A stretch of DNA of 64,000 nucleotides from Caulobacter vibrioides (GCA_001449105.1 LNIY01000073.1:124001-188000); one strand, 5' to 3'. Counted from the stretch's first letter, positions 55,010 to 63,861 are shown. Notes: generated by a model not told the origin, from the letters alone. Translations and numbers: made by a program.

Positions 55010-55041
55010 CGTAAAATCCCCGCTTTCGCGGGGATTTTACG
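55010..55041. repeat. CGTAAAATCCCCGC palindrome
   Basis: Arms 55010-55023 and 55028-55041 are perfect 14-base inverted copies around a 4-base loop (TTTC). The arms match the outer and central parts of the 34-base repeat after ribH. It may terminate transcription from the redoxin operon 78 bases upstream. Confidence 0.7.
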
Positions 55042-55062
55042 GAAGGTGGGAGCAGTCACGAA

Positions 55063-55170
55063 GATCCTCCCCCTCTGGGGGAGGTGGCCCAGAGGGCCGG
55101 AGGGGGCTAGCGCCGGCGCCAAGAACCCCCTCAGTCGCTCCGCGACAGCTCCCCCAGAGGGGGAGCATCT
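55063..55170. repeat. GC-rich palindromic repeat pair, copy 2
   Basis: Units at 55063-55107 (CTCCCCCTCTGGGGGAGGTG then GGCCCAGAGGGCCGGAGGGG) and 55126-55170 (CAGTCGCTCCGCGACAGCTC, CCCCAGAGGGGGAGC) match those at 32531-32640 but in the opposite order, so the pair occurs in either arrangement. Confidence 0.8.
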
Positions 55171-55734
55171 GGCGGCGGACGGGGACAGAGCAGCGTGGAC
55201 CCCCGGCGCATCGCCAGCAGACCCCAACAAATCCAACGCCCTACAACTTTCTCACCCGAACTTATCAGACGCGCCCAGCCCCGGGTCATAATCAAACCGT
55301 CCCCGCCATGGGGAGGGCTCTTGGTACCGGCCCAAGCGTGGCGAGGACCGCATCGAGCGGGGCCGCTTGACGCGTCGTGGGAAAAGGCGGGTTTGCAGGA
55401 TCGCTCAGAAGGCGTGATTGGGCCGCCAAGCCGTCCATGGCGCAACGAGTGGGTCGACAGGGCCGGGATCGTAAACCGGCCTAACAGGATCAGCCGAGGC
55501 GCCGCCGGATTACCGCGGAGCTATTGGTCCTGCCCGTTCGGGGGACAGGTCGGCGCTTGGGTTGAAACAGCACCCGCGCCCTCGGCCCCTCCGGGAAAAA
55601 CGATGCGGCGGAGCGGTCGACGAAGCCGAAACGCTAAACAAACTCACGGTCTCCGGGCTCCGCCCGGCCGCTCCGCGCCTCCCCGCCAGCTTTCGTGGAC
55701 TTCCACGGGAGTGCGAGAGCGCATGCCTGCGCTA

Positions 55735-55920
55735 CCCCCTCAGTCGCTCCGCGACAGCTCCCCCAGAGGGGGAGCATCTCGAAGAGCGCCGCGCCGACCA
55801 GATCCTCCCCCTCTGGGGGACGCAGCCCGGAGGGCCGGAGGCGGTAGCTCCCGGCGAGACCAAGCACATCCCCGACGCAGCAATCCCTTCCCCCTCGGTC
55901 GCCTCCCCCTTCAGGGGGAG
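55735..55920. repeat. GC-rich palindromic repeat pair, copy 3, plus a relic
   Basis: Units at 55735-55779 and 55801-55845 repeat the 32531-32640 pair in the same order, with a few base changes in the second. A reduced palindrome CTCCCCCT/AGGGGGAG at 55903-55920 ends with GCATCT as the full unit does. Confidence 0.78.
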
Positions 55921-55990
55921 CATCTGGCGAAACAGTCGGTTACATCAATTGGCTCGAAACCGCCGCCTTTGAACTCTAAGAGCCGCGCTC

Positions 55991-57151
55991 ATGAGCATGC
56001 CCTTCATCGACCTCGCCGCGCAGCAGCGCCGGATCCGCGACAAGATCGACGCGGCGATCGCCGCCGTCCTCGACAGCGGCGCCTATGTCATGGGCCCTCA
56101 GGTCCGCGAGTTCGAAGCCCAGCTGGCCGCCTTCGGCCAGGCCGGCAAGGCCCTGTCCTGCGCCAACGGCACCGACGCCATCGCCCTGCCGCTGATGGCC
56201 TGGGGCGTGGGCGCGGGCGATGCGGTGTTCTGCCCGTCCTTCACCTTCGCCGCGACGCCGGAAGTCGTGCCGTGGGTCAACGCCACGCCGGTGTTCGTCG
56301 ACGTGCTGCCCGACACCTACAACCTCGATCCCGTGAAGCTGGAAGCCGCCATCGCCGAGGTGAAGGCGCGGGGCGAGCTGACCCCCAAGGTGGTCATCGC
56401 CGTCGACCTGTTCGGCCAGCCGGCCGACTATCCGGCCATCAAGGCCATCTGCGAGCGCGAAGGCCTGAAGCTGATCGCCGACAGCGCCCAGGGCTTCGGC
56501 TGCACCCTGAACGGCGAGCATCCGCTGCACTGGGCGGACGTGGCCACCACCAGCTTCTTCCCGGCCAAGCCGCTGGGCTGCTACGGCGACGGCGGCGCGG
56601 TGCTGACCAACGACGCGGTGCTCTGGGACCTGATGGACAGCTACCGCGTGCACGGCAAGGCCGTCGGTCCGGACCTGGAAGGCAAGACCTTCGATCACGA
56701 CCCCAAGTACCTGAACACCCGCATCGGCATGAACTCGCGCCTCGACACGATCCAGGCGGCGATCCTGATCGAGAAGCTGGCGATCTTCGCCGAGGAGATC
56801 CAGCTGCGCCAGGCCGTCGCCGACCGCTACGCCGAGGGTCTGGCCGGCTCCGTGCTGTCCACGCCCAAGGTGATCGACGGCGGCGTCTCGGTGTGGGCCC
56901 AGTACGTCATCGAGCACGAGAACCGCGACGGCCTGGCCGCCCACCTGAAGACCAAGGGCGTGCCGACCGCCGTCTACTATCCCGTTCCGATGCACGTGCA
57001 GGCGCCGTACGCGGCCTTCCCGCGCGGCGCCGGCCGCCTGCCGGTGACCGAAGCCAAGGCCGAAACCGTTCTGGCCCTGCCGATGCACCCTTATCTGGCG
57101 GAAGCCGATCAGGCGGTGATCATCGAGGCGATCCGGGGCTTCAACGGCTAA
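55991..57151 (+). CDS. DegT/DnrJ/EryC1/StrS-family sugar aminotransferase
   Basis: 386 residues. PLP lysine is Lys193 in TSFFPAKPLGCYGDGGAV. Motifs LDSGAYVMGPQVREFEAQLA, SCANGTDAIALPLMAWGVG and NSRLDTIQAAILIEKLAIF place it near WbpE-like 3-oxo-sugar aminotransferases. It makes an aminated nucleotide sugar for surface polysaccharide. No other polysaccharide gene lies in the window, so the partner genes are elsewhere. Confidence 0.92.
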   Translation: MSMPFIDLAAQQRRIRDKIDAAIAAVLDSGAYVMGPQVREFEAQLAAFGQAGKALSCANGTDAIALPLMAWGVGAGDAVFCPSFTFAATPEVVPWVNATPVFVDVLPDTYNLDPVKLEAAIAEVKARGELTPKVVIAVDLFGQPADYPAIKAICEREGLKLIADSAQGFGCTLNGEHPLHWADVATTSFFPAKPLGCYGDGGAVLTNDAVLWDLMDSYRVHGKAVGPDLEGKTFDHDPKYLNTRIGMNSRLDTIQAAILIEKLAIFAEEIQLRQAVADRYAEGLAGSVLSTPKVIDGGVSVWAQYVIEHENRDGLAAHLKTKGVPTAVYYPVPMHVQAPYAAFPRGAGRLPVTEAKAETVLALPMHPYLAEADQAVIIEAIRGFNG

Positions 57152-57218
57152 GCTGCGCCTCATTGAGGCCTCAACTAGGGGGATTGTGCAGCGCGGTAGT
57201 CCCCCTCAGAAGGCGCGC

Positions 57219-57986
57219 ATGCACGATCCGATCACCAGCCTCGTCGTCTCGGTCTTCAGCGCGCCCGGCGCGGCCCTGATCATGGCCGGGGCCATACTGG
57301 CCCTGGCGGTCGGCCTGATCTTCCAGTCGGGCCATTTCGAGTTCGCCCCGCTGAAGGACGATCTCGCCCGGCGCACCGACCTGCTTTCGGAGCTGAACGG
57401 ATCCGACCCGCAGAAGGCCTTCGCCGAGGCCTTTCCGGTCATCGACAAGCGCCTGGGCGGTTCGGCCTATCCCACCCTCGAACTGGGCTGGGCGACCTAT
57501 CGCGGCCAGCTGGCCCAGACCGCCGACGGGCGGCTCGCCTCGTCGATCCATGCCGTCGACGCCTTCGAGCACGCCGACGGCCCGGCCCGAACGCTGGAAT
57601 GGTGGGCCAACCTGCTGGTCGCCATCGGCCTCGTCATCACCTTCATGGGCATCGTCGCGGCCCTGACCGAGGCGGTCGACGCCATGCAGCGCCAGGGCGG
57701 CGCGGGCATGCAGACCGCGCTGATGGGCCTGCTGGCCGTGGCCGCCACCAAGTTCTGGACCTCGATCGCCGGCGTGCTGGGCTCGATCGTGCTGCGCCTC
57801 GTGGCCCGCCGTCGGCGCCAGGCCATCGAGAGCCTGGAGGCCCACTTCTTCGCCCTGCTCGACGGCTGCGTGCGCTTCGCCCCGCCCGAGAAGGTGATGC
57901 TGGAGCAGCTGGCCGTGCTGTCGCGCATCGAAGCGGCCCTGGCGGGCGCCGCAAGGGTCCAGCCCGCCGCGCCGAGCCTGGCCTGA
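57219..57986 (+). CDS. MotA/ZorA-like ion-channel subunit
   Basis: 255 residues from ATG 57219 (AGAAGG upstream; a GTG at 57186 would add 11 codons). Helices at about 17-37, 130-150 (NLLVAIGLVITFMGIVAAL) and 168-195, the last two with the MotA/TolQ/ZorA pattern, including KFWTSIAGVLGSIVLRLV. The N-terminal periplasm-facing part between helices 1 and 2 is unlike flagellar MotA. It is a stator-type inner-membrane protein. Overlaps its partner by one base. Confidence 0.82.
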   Translation: MHDPITSLVVSVFSAPGAALIMAGAILALAVGLIFQSGHFEFAPLKDDLARRTDLLSELNGSDPQKAFAEAFPVIDKRLGGSAYPTLELGWATYRGQLAQTADGRLASSIHAVDAFEHADGPARTLEWWANLLVAIGLVITFMGIVAALTEAVDAMQRQGGAGMQTALMGLLAVAATKFWTSIAGVLGSIVLRLVARRRRQAIESLEAHFFALLDGCVRFAPPEKVMLEQLAVLSRIEAALAGAARVQPAAPSLA

Positions 57987-58867
57987 TGGCCCTGGCCCGC
58001 GCCCGCCGGCGCCGCACGCCCGACCTCGAGGAAGGCGAAAGCTACTACGTCTCGATGACCGACATGATGGTCGGGGTGATCTTCATCTTCATCATCATGC
58101 TGAGCTATTTCGCCCTGCAGTTCCGGCAGTCGACCAAGGCCCTGACCGAGGCGAAACATCCGGAGACGGCGGCCCTGCTGCAGACCGCCACCGCCCTGAC
58201 GCCGCGTGACGTCACCGTCGAGATCGACGAGAAGGCCCGCGTGCTGTGCGTGCCCGAGAGCGCGATCGGCGGCGCGGCGAGCGATCGCCGCTGCTTCTCC
58301 TACGCCCCGCCGACCAAGAGCACGGGCCAGGCCGTCGCCGCCTCGGAAGCCCAGAAGGCCCTGATGGGCTTCCTCGACGCCGACCTGCGCGACGCCGGCG
58401 CTCCGCTGGTGGGCGACACCTCGGGCGGGGCCCTGTCGTTCTCGGCCGACAAGCTGTTCGAGCCGGGCACGGCGAACCTTTCGGCCGGCGGCCGCGAGAT
58501 CGCCGGCGACGTCGCCGCCTCGCTGGCCAAGCGCCTGCCGTGCCTGGCCTATGGCGGCCAGGCCTCGGCGACCTGCCCCGAGGGCGAAGCGAAGCTGTCC
58601 CTGGTCAACGTGGTCAGCCAGACCGATCTCGACGCCTTCACCGCCGAAGGCCAGAAGGCCGCCGCCCTGGCCCTGGCCCGCTCGGCCGCCTTCCACCAGG
58701 CCCTGACCGGCGCCCGGCCGGTGCTCGGCGCCCTGCGCAACGCCCCGACCGACCAGCCCGGCTCCCAGCCCCTGCTGCGGGTCGCCAGCGTCGGCCAGTC
58801 GCAGGAAGGCGCCTCCAAGGTCGGCGAGGGCCAGACCGTGAGCATCCAGTTCCAGATGGCCCGGTAA
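57986..58867 (+). CDS. MotB/ZorB-like OmpA-domain partner
   Basis: 293 residues. One helix at about 22-46 with the proton-type aspartate Asp26 in YVSMTDMMVGVIFIFIIML, the ZorB/MotB-like hallmark. The periplasmic part ends with an OmpA-like region (LSFSADKLFEPGTANLSAGG, ALALARSAAFHQALTGARPV) that is divergent at the usual peptidoglycan-binding residues and carries about four cysteines. Forms, with the previous gene, an ion-driven two-protein complex. Target process unknown. Confidence 0.82.
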   Translation: MALARARRRRTPDLEEGESYYVSMTDMMVGVIFIFIIMLSYFALQFRQSTKALTEAKHPETAALLQTATALTPRDVTVEIDEKARVLCVPESAIGGAASDRRCFSYAPPTKSTGQAVAASEAQKALMGFLDADLRDAGAPLVGDTSGGALSFSADKLFEPGTANLSAGGREIAGDVAASLAKRLPCLAYGGQASATCPEGEAKLSLVNVVSQTDLDAFTAEGQKAAALALARSAAFHQALTGARPVLGALRNAPTDQPGSQPLLRVASVGQSQEGASKVGEGQTVSIQFQMAR

Positions 58868-58973
58868 ACGGGCCCGCGCGGTTGGCGCGCGGGTCCCGTC
58901 GGCCTATATGCCGCGCGTAGCGTTTCGCGCCGGCCGGCGCCTCGCGCGTCCACGGCCGAACAGAAAGCGCGTC

Positions 58974-60233
58974 ATGCCCCGGGATACTCAGCAGACCACA
59001 TCGCCCCATGCCGGCATGGGCTTCATCCAGTTCGTCGCCCTGATCGCGGCGATGATGGCCACCAACGCCCTGGCCATCGACTCCATGCTGCCGGCCCTGC
59101 CGCAGATCAGCGCCAGCCTGGGTCTTACCGCCGACAACCAGCGCCAGTGGGTGATCACCGCCTACCTGCTGGGCTTCGGCGCGGCCCAGATCGCCTACGG
59201 CTCGCTGGCCGACCGCTACGGCCGCAAGCCGGTGCTGCTGGCGGGCCTGGCCCTCTACGTGCTGTTCGGCCTGGCCTGCGCCCTGACCACCTCGTTCGAG
59301 ATGCTGCTGGTCGCCCGCGCCCTGACCGGCGTCGGCGCGGCCGCGACGCGGGTGCTGTCGGTGTCGATCGTCCGCGACTGCTATTCGGGCCGCCGCATGG
59401 CCCAGGTGATGTCGCTGTCGTTCATCGTCTTCCTGGCCGTCCCGATCATCGCCCCGTCGATCGGCCAGGCCATCGTGCTGGTCGCGCCCTGGCGCTGGAT
59501 CTTCGGCGTCATGGCCGTGTTCGGCGCGGCCGTGATCGCCTGGACCGCCGTGAAGCTGCCCGAGACCCTGCATCCGGAGGATCGCACCCCGATCTCGCCC
59601 AAGGCCATTCTCGGCGCGTTCCGCACCGCCCTGACCGACCGCGTCGCCATGGGCTACACCATCGCCGCGACCCTGGTGCTGGCGGGCCTGTTCGGCTTCA
59701 TCAACTCGGCCCAGCAGGTGTTCGTCGACGCCCTGGGCGCGGGCGAATGGTTCACCCTGATCTTCGCCGGGATCGCCGGCGGCATCGCCCTGGCCTCGCT
59801 GGTCAACGCCCGCATCGTCGAGCGGCTGGGCATGCGCAAGGTCTCGCACGTCGCGCTGATCGGCTTCATCGCCTTCGCCGGCGTGCACGCCGTCGTCGCC
59901 CACACCCAGCACGAGACGGTCTGGACCTTCGCCCTGCTGCAGGGCGGCATGATGTTCTGCTTCGGCCTCGTCATGTCGAACTTCGGGGCCATCGCCATGG
60001 AGCCGCTGGGCCACATCGCCGGCGCGGCGGCCTCGCTGCAGGGCTTCGTCACCACCATCGGCGGCGCCCTGGGCGGCTTCCTGATCGGCCAGCTGTTCGA
60101 TGGCACCGTCGGACCCCTGACCCTGGGCTTCTTCGGCTTCGGCCTGGCCGGCCTGCTCGCCGTGCTGGTCACCGAGAAGGGCAGGCTGTTCCAGACCGGC
60201 CACGGGGGCGGCGCGCCGGACATGGCCCACTGA
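58974..60233 (+). CDS. MFS exporter, Bcr/CflA type
   Basis: 419 residues from ATG 58974, about 12 helices. Motif A reads GSLADRYGRKPVLLAG after helix 2; IDSMLPALPQISASLG and RALTGVGAAATRVLSVSIVR are typical of the Bcr/CflA drug exporters. Exports small hydrophobic compounds by proton antiport. It ends 4 bases from the converging ligase gene. Confidence 0.92.
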   Translation: MPRDTQQTTSPHAGMGFIQFVALIAAMMATNALAIDSMLPALPQISASLGLTADNQRQWVITAYLLGFGAAQIAYGSLADRYGRKPVLLAGLALYVLFGLACALTTSFEMLLVARALTGVGAAATRVLSVSIVRDCYSGRRMAQVMSLSFIVFLAVPIIAPSIGQAIVLVAPWRWIFGVMAVFGAAVIAWTAVKLPETLHPEDRTPISPKAILGAFRTALTDRVAMGYTIAATLVLAGLFGFINSAQQVFVDALGAGEWFTLIFAGIAGGIALASLVNARIVERLGMRKVSHVALIGFIAFAGVHAVVAHTQHETVWTFALLQGGMMFCFGLVMSNFGAIAMEPLGHIAGAAASLQGFVTTIGGALGGFLIGQLFDGTVGPLTLGFFGFGLAGLLAVLVTEKGRLFQTGHGGGAPDMAH

Positions 60234-60237
60234 GGCT

Positions 60238-61842
60238 TCAGTCCAGCATCCGCTCCAGGGTCGACAGCTCGTCGGCCTCGCGGGCGGGCTTGTCCCAGCG
60301 GATGCGGTTGATGCGGGGAAAGCGCATGGCCACGCCCGACTTGTGGCGGGTCGAGCGCTGCAAGCCCTCGAACGCCACCTCGAACACCAGGCCGAAGTCC
60401 AGGTCGGCCCGCACCGACCGCACCGGTCCGAACCGCTCGACGGTGTTGTCGCGGACGAACTTGTCGATCAGCTTCAGCTCCTCGTCGGTGAAGCCGAAAT
60501 AGGCCTTGCCGACCGGGGTCAGCTTGCGATCGCCGGTCTCATCCTGCCGCCAGACGCCGAAGGTGTAGTCGGAATAGAAGCTCGACCGCTTGCCGTGGCC
60601 GCGCTGGGCGTACATCAGCACCGCATCCACCAGGTGCGGGTCGCGCTTCCACTTGAACCACGGCCCCTTGGGACGGCCGGGCTCGTAGACGCTGTCCCAG
60701 CGCTTGAGCATCAGGCCCTCGGCGATGGCCGGATCGCCCTCCGGCGGATCGGCGCGCAGGGCGGCCAGGCCTTCCCAGGTCTCGAACGACTGCAGCGGCG
60801 AAAGATCGATCCGCGTCGTCGGCAGCCGGTCGACGAAGGCCTCCAGCCGCCGCCGGCGCTGGGCGAACGGCAGGCCGCGCAGATCCTCCTGCCCGTCGAG
60901 CAACAGGTCGTAGGCTCGGATCCCGGCCGGATGGACGGCCATCAGCCTGGCGTCGACGGTCTTGCGGTTCAGCCGCTGCTGCAGGTCGCCGAAGCTTGCG
61001 ATCGCGCCGCCGCGCATGACCAGCAGTTCGCCGTCCAGCGCGCCCTCGAAGTCCAGCGCCTCCAGCACGTCGGGAAAGGTCGCCGAGATGTCGTCGCCGG
61101 TGCGGGTGTAGAGCCGCCGCTCGCCGCGCTCGCTGACCGCCTGGACGCGGATGCCGTCCCACTTCCATTCGGCGGCGTAGTCGGCGGGCTTCAGCTTCTC
61201 GAAATCCACCGCCTCGTCGATGGCCTGGGCCAGCATCACCGGCCGGAAGCGGCCGGGCGCGTCGGGCGAGGGCCGCTCCGAGCGCCCCTCCAGCCAGGCG
61301 AAGAGGTCGCCGTAGGGCGGCTCGATCGCGTGCCAGACCTCCTCGATCTCGCCGATCGGCACGCCGCCCAGATTGGCGCAGGCCTGCTTGGCCAGGCGCG
61401 AGGAGACCCCTACCCGCAGGCCGCCGGTCATCAGCTTGAGCAGCGCCCAGCGGCCGTCGGCGTCCAGGGCGTCGAGCCAGCCTTCGATCAGCGCCTGCGC
61501 CTGGGCGCGGGAAGTCGCCTTCAGCGCCTCGACCACCTCCGACAGCTCCGGCTCGCGATTGGCGCCGGGCTTGGCGGGCCAGACCAGGGCGACGGTCTCG
61601 GCGAGGTCGCCCACATAGTCGTAGGACCAGGCGAACAGCTGGGCGTCCATCCGCGCCTCGACGGCCTTGCGGATGAAGGCCGGCTTGGCAGCGTCGAACG
61701 ACAGGGCGCCGGTCAGGGCCGCAAGCGCGTAGCCGCGGTCGGGATCGGCCGTGCCGCGCAGGAAGTCCTCGATCAGGGTCAGCTTGGCGTTTCGCGAGGC
61801 CGTCAGCGACAGGCGGTCGAGAAGATGGGCGAAGGCGCGCAC
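60238..61842 (-). CDS. ATP-dependent DNA ligase (LigB/LigC-type, LPD system)
   Basis: 534 residues from a GTG at 61842 that overlaps the exonuclease stop (TAGTG). N-terminal helical domain, then the nucleotidyl-transfer lysine Lys227 in EWKWDGIRVQA, and later GALDGELLVM, EGLMLKRWDSVYEPGR and the OB-fold. It seals nicks with ATP and, in known loci, acts in DNA repair with a metallo-beta-lactamase-fold exonuclease and an Lhr-like helicase; only the exonuclease is next to it here. Confidence 0.94.
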   Translation of the reverse strand: MRAFAHLLDRLSLTASRNAKLTLIEDFLRGTADPDRGYALAALTGALSFDAAKPAFIRKAVEARMDAQLFAWSYDYVGDLAETVALVWPAKPGANREPELSEVVEALKATSRAQAQALIEGWLDALDADGRWALLKLMTGGLRVGVSSRLAKQACANLGGVPIGEIEEVWHAIEPPYGDLFAWLEGRSERPSPDAPGRFRPVMLAQAIDEAVDFEKLKPADYAAEWKWDGIRVQAVSERGERRLYTRTGDDISATFPDVLEALDFEGALDGELLVMRGGAIASFGDLQQRLNRKTVDARLMAVHPAGIRAYDLLLDGQEDLRGLPFAQRRRRLEAFVDRLPTTRIDLSPLQSFETWEGLAALRADPPEGDPAIAEGLMLKRWDSVYEPGRPKGPWFKWKRDPHLVDAVLMYAQRGHGKRSSFYSDYTFGVWRQDETGDRKLTPVGKAYFGFTDEELKLIDKFVRDNTVERFGPVRSVRADLDFGLVFEVAFEGLQRSTRHKSGVAMRFPRINRIRWDKPAREADELSTLERMLD

Positions 61843-62873
61843 TACTCGCCGTCCTCCTCGTCGTAGCCGACTAGTCGCAGGGCGCGGGCCGGGATGCCCT
61901 CCAGTTCGCACCACCGCTCCAGGGCCTCCTCGCGGCCATGGGTGATCCACACCTCCCCGGGACGCAGCTCCGACAGCGTGTCGGTCAGCTCGTCCCAGTC
62001 GGCGTGGTCGGAGATGATCAGCGGCAGCTCGACGCCCCGTTGGCGCGCGCGGGCTCGCACCCGCATCCAGCCGCTGGCGAAGCAGTCGACGGGATCGGGG
62101 AAGCGGCGGCTCCAGCGGTCGGCCAGGGCCGAGGGCGGGGCGACGATGATCGATCCCGCGAAGTCACCGGTCTTGCCGCGCTCCACGGTCGCCGGGGCCA
62201 ACGGACCCAGATCGACGCCATGGGCCTCGTAGAGGCGGTTCAGCCGCTCCATGGCGCCGTGCACGTGGATCGTCCGGTCCCAGCCGGCCTCTCGCAGCAG
62301 GGCGATCACCCGCTGGGCCTTGCCCAGGGCGTAGGCGCCGACGATGTGGGCGCGCTCGGGAAACTGCTCGACCGACTTCAGCAGGGCGGCGATCTCGCCC
62401 TTGTCGTCGGGATGGCGAAACACCGGCAAGCCGAAGGTCGCCTCGGTGACGAAGACGTCGCACGGCACGGGCTCGAACCGCGCGCACGTCGGGTCGCGTC
62501 GGCGCTTGTAGTCGCCGGAGACGACGATGGTCAGGCCCTTCCAGCGCACCACCGCCTGGGCCGAGCCCAGCACGTGACCGGCCGGGACGAGGGAGACCTC
62601 GACGCCGTTGTGCGTGACGGTCTCGCCGTAGGCCACGGCCTGACGCTGCCTGGCGAAGTCCTCGCCGTAGCGCTCGGCCATGATCGCCAGGGTCTGCGGC
62701 GTGGCCAGCACGGTGTCGTGGCCGGCGCGGGCATGGTCGGAATGGCCGTGGGTGATCACCGCCCGGTCCACAGGACGGACCGGATCGATGTAGAAGTCGC
62801 CGGGTGGGCAATACAACCCTCCGGGCTTCGGACAGAGAAGATCCTGGGGCTTGATCACGGCTGGATAAGACAA
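61842..62873 (-). CDS. Ligase-associated MBL-fold DNA exonuclease
   Basis: 343 residues. Metal motif THGHSDHARAG gives His42, His44, Asp46 and His47. AGHVLGSAQAVVRWKGL, TEATFGLPVFRHPDDKGEIA and ISDHADWDELTD are standard for the mRNA-3'-end-processing-type exonuclease subfamily found with LigC-like ligases. TTG start at 62873 with AGGA 8 bases before; GTG 62858 is the alternative. Only 26 bases separate it from the divergent thioesterase gene. Confidence 0.92.
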   Translation of the reverse strand: MSYPAVIKPQDLLCPKPGGLYCPPGDFYIDPVRPVDRAVITHGHSDHARAGHDTVLATPQTLAIMAERYGEDFARQRQAVAYGETVTHNGVEVSLVPAGHVLGSAQAVVRWKGLTIVVSGDYKRRRDPTCARFEPVPCDVFVTEATFGLPVFRHPDDKGEIAALLKSVEQFPERAHIVGAYALGKAQRVIALLREAGWDRTIHVHGAMERLNRLYEAHGVDLGPLAPATVERGKTGDFAGSIIVAPPSALADRWSRRFPDPVDCFASGWMRVRARARQRGVELPLIISDHADWDELTDTLSELRPGEVWITHGREEALERWCELEGIPARALRLVGYDEEDGE

Positions 62874-62899
62874 CGCGCGATCCTGTAAGCCTATCCCTC

Positions 62900-63400
62900 A
62901 TGAGCGAGACGGATATCGGCGAACAGCACCGCCTCATCGCCAAGGCGATGAACGAGGGAAGCCCCCAGGCCAAGGCCCTGGGCTTTTCGACCCTGGAGAT
63001 CGGCGACGGCGTCGCCATCCTGAAGGTTCCCTACCGCACCGAACTGGTCGGCGATCCCGAGACGGGGGTCATCGCCGGCGGGGTGGTCACCACCCTGCTC
63101 GACCACGCTTCGGGGCAGGCGGTGCACGCGGCCATGACCAGCTGGACCTCGATCGCCACGCTGGACCTGCGCATCGACTACATGCGGCCGGCCGAGCCGG
63201 GGAAGGACATCCTGGCCCGCGCCCACTGCTACAAGCTGACCCGCTCTGTCGCCTTCGTGCGGGCCGTGGCCTACGAGACCGACCCCGAGGACCCGATCGC
63301 CGCCGCCCAGGCCGCGTTCATGCTGGATTCCAGCGCCGGCAAGAAGGCGGGCGCCAACCTCAAGCCCCCTGGCTCCAGCAAGAAGGAGGGCGGCCAATGA
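62900..63400 (+). CDS. PaaI-family thioesterase
   Basis: 166 residues, hotdog fold. DPETGVIAGGVVTTLLDHASGQ carries the family's Gly-Gly-x-x-x-x-x-x-Asp turn, and LDLRIDYMRPAEPGKDILAR matches the PaaI strand pattern. Hydrolyses acyl-CoA thioesters of unknown chain. It overlaps the next thioesterase gene by four bases. Confidence 0.92.
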   Translation: MSETDIGEQHRLIAKAMNEGSPQAKALGFSTLEIGDGVAILKVPYRTELVGDPETGVIAGGVVTTLLDHASGQAVHAAMTSWTSIATLDLRIDYMRPAEPGKDILARAHCYKLTRSVAFVRAVAYETDPEDPIAAAQAAFMLDSSAGKKAGANLKPPGSSKKEGGQ

Positions 63401-63816
63401 GTGAAGCTCAAGATCGTCTGGTCGCCGTGCTCGGCGCCATTCCCTACGCCCGCTTCATCGGCATGAAGGCCGAGCTGGCCGGCGACGAAATGACCGCCAT
63501 CCTGCCGTTCTCGCCCGAGATCGTCGGCAACCCGATGCTGCCGGCCATTCACGGCGGGGTGCTGGGGGCCTTCATGGAGATGACGGCGCTGGCCCAGCTG
63601 TCCATCGCCGAAACCCTGAAGCGCCAGCCGCGCACCATCGACGTCTCGATCGAGTACCTGCGCTCGGGCCGGCCGCTGACCACCTACGCCCGCGCCCAGA
63701 TCAAGAAGGTCGGCCGGCGGATCGCCAACGTCCATGTCGAGGCCTGGCAGGAACAGCGCGCGGCGCCGATCGCGGCCTTGCGGGGCCACTTCCTGCTGAC
63801 CGGGGCCGAGGACTGA
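63397..63816 (+). CDS. Second PaaI-family thioesterase
   Basis: 139 residues, also hotdog fold (NPMLPAIHGGVLGAFMEMTA, RTIDVSIEYLRSGRPLTTYA). ATGA overlap with the first thioesterase; the two proteins are only distantly alike, so they may form a heteromeric pair rather than be a recent duplication. Confidence 0.92.
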   Translation: MSEAQDRLVAVLGAIPYARFIGMKAELAGDEMTAILPFSPEIVGNPMLPAIHGGVLGAFMEMTALAQLSIAETLKRQPRTIDVSIEYLRSGRPLTTYARAQIKKVGRRIANVHVEAWQEQRAAPIAALRGHFLLTGAED

Positions 63817-63831
63817 TCTTCCCCCGGTTGC

Positions 63832-63861
63832 GGCGGCGGGACGCAAGGCGCTCCCGCCGCC
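63832..63861 (+). terminator. 9-bp hairpin after the thioesterase pair
   Basis: GGCGGCGGG (63832-63840) pairs with CCCGCCGCC (63853-63861) over a 12-base loop, 15 bases after the stop. No T-run directly follows. Confidence 0.6.

Larger units (their letters stand above)
54932..55990. other. 1.06-kb gap with repeats and an unassigned 500-base core
   Basis: The ends are dispersed palindromic repeats (listed separately). The core at about 55200-55730 has open frames but no protein resemblance, no RBS-start pairs and mixed codon-position composition. It holds two small hairpins: CCGGGC/GCCCGG at 55653-55667 and CCTGCCC with GGG and CAGG around GTTC near 55530-55550. I checked by eye for RNase P RNA, tmRNA, SRP RNA and riboswitch cores and did not find them. 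A promoter for the aminotransferase gene is expected near 55940-55985. Confidence 0.6.

Noticed and set aside
55200..55730. RNase P RNA, tmRNA or a 16S rRNA fragment
   Set aside because: The minus strand shows CCGCGGTAAT as in the 16S 530 loop, but flanking sequence does not follow. RNase P GAGGAAAGTCC, a tmRNA tag frame and a T-arm were not found.
55195..57279. Long plus-strand frame reading from the repeat region into the aminotransferase
   Set aside because: Its first part crosses palindromic repeats and its second part is out of frame with a well-supported aminotransferase; no RBS or family motif.
57219..58867. Zorya defence system
   Set aside because: Only A- and B-like subunits are present; no helicase/nuclease (C, D or E) gene lies near, so the system label is not justified.
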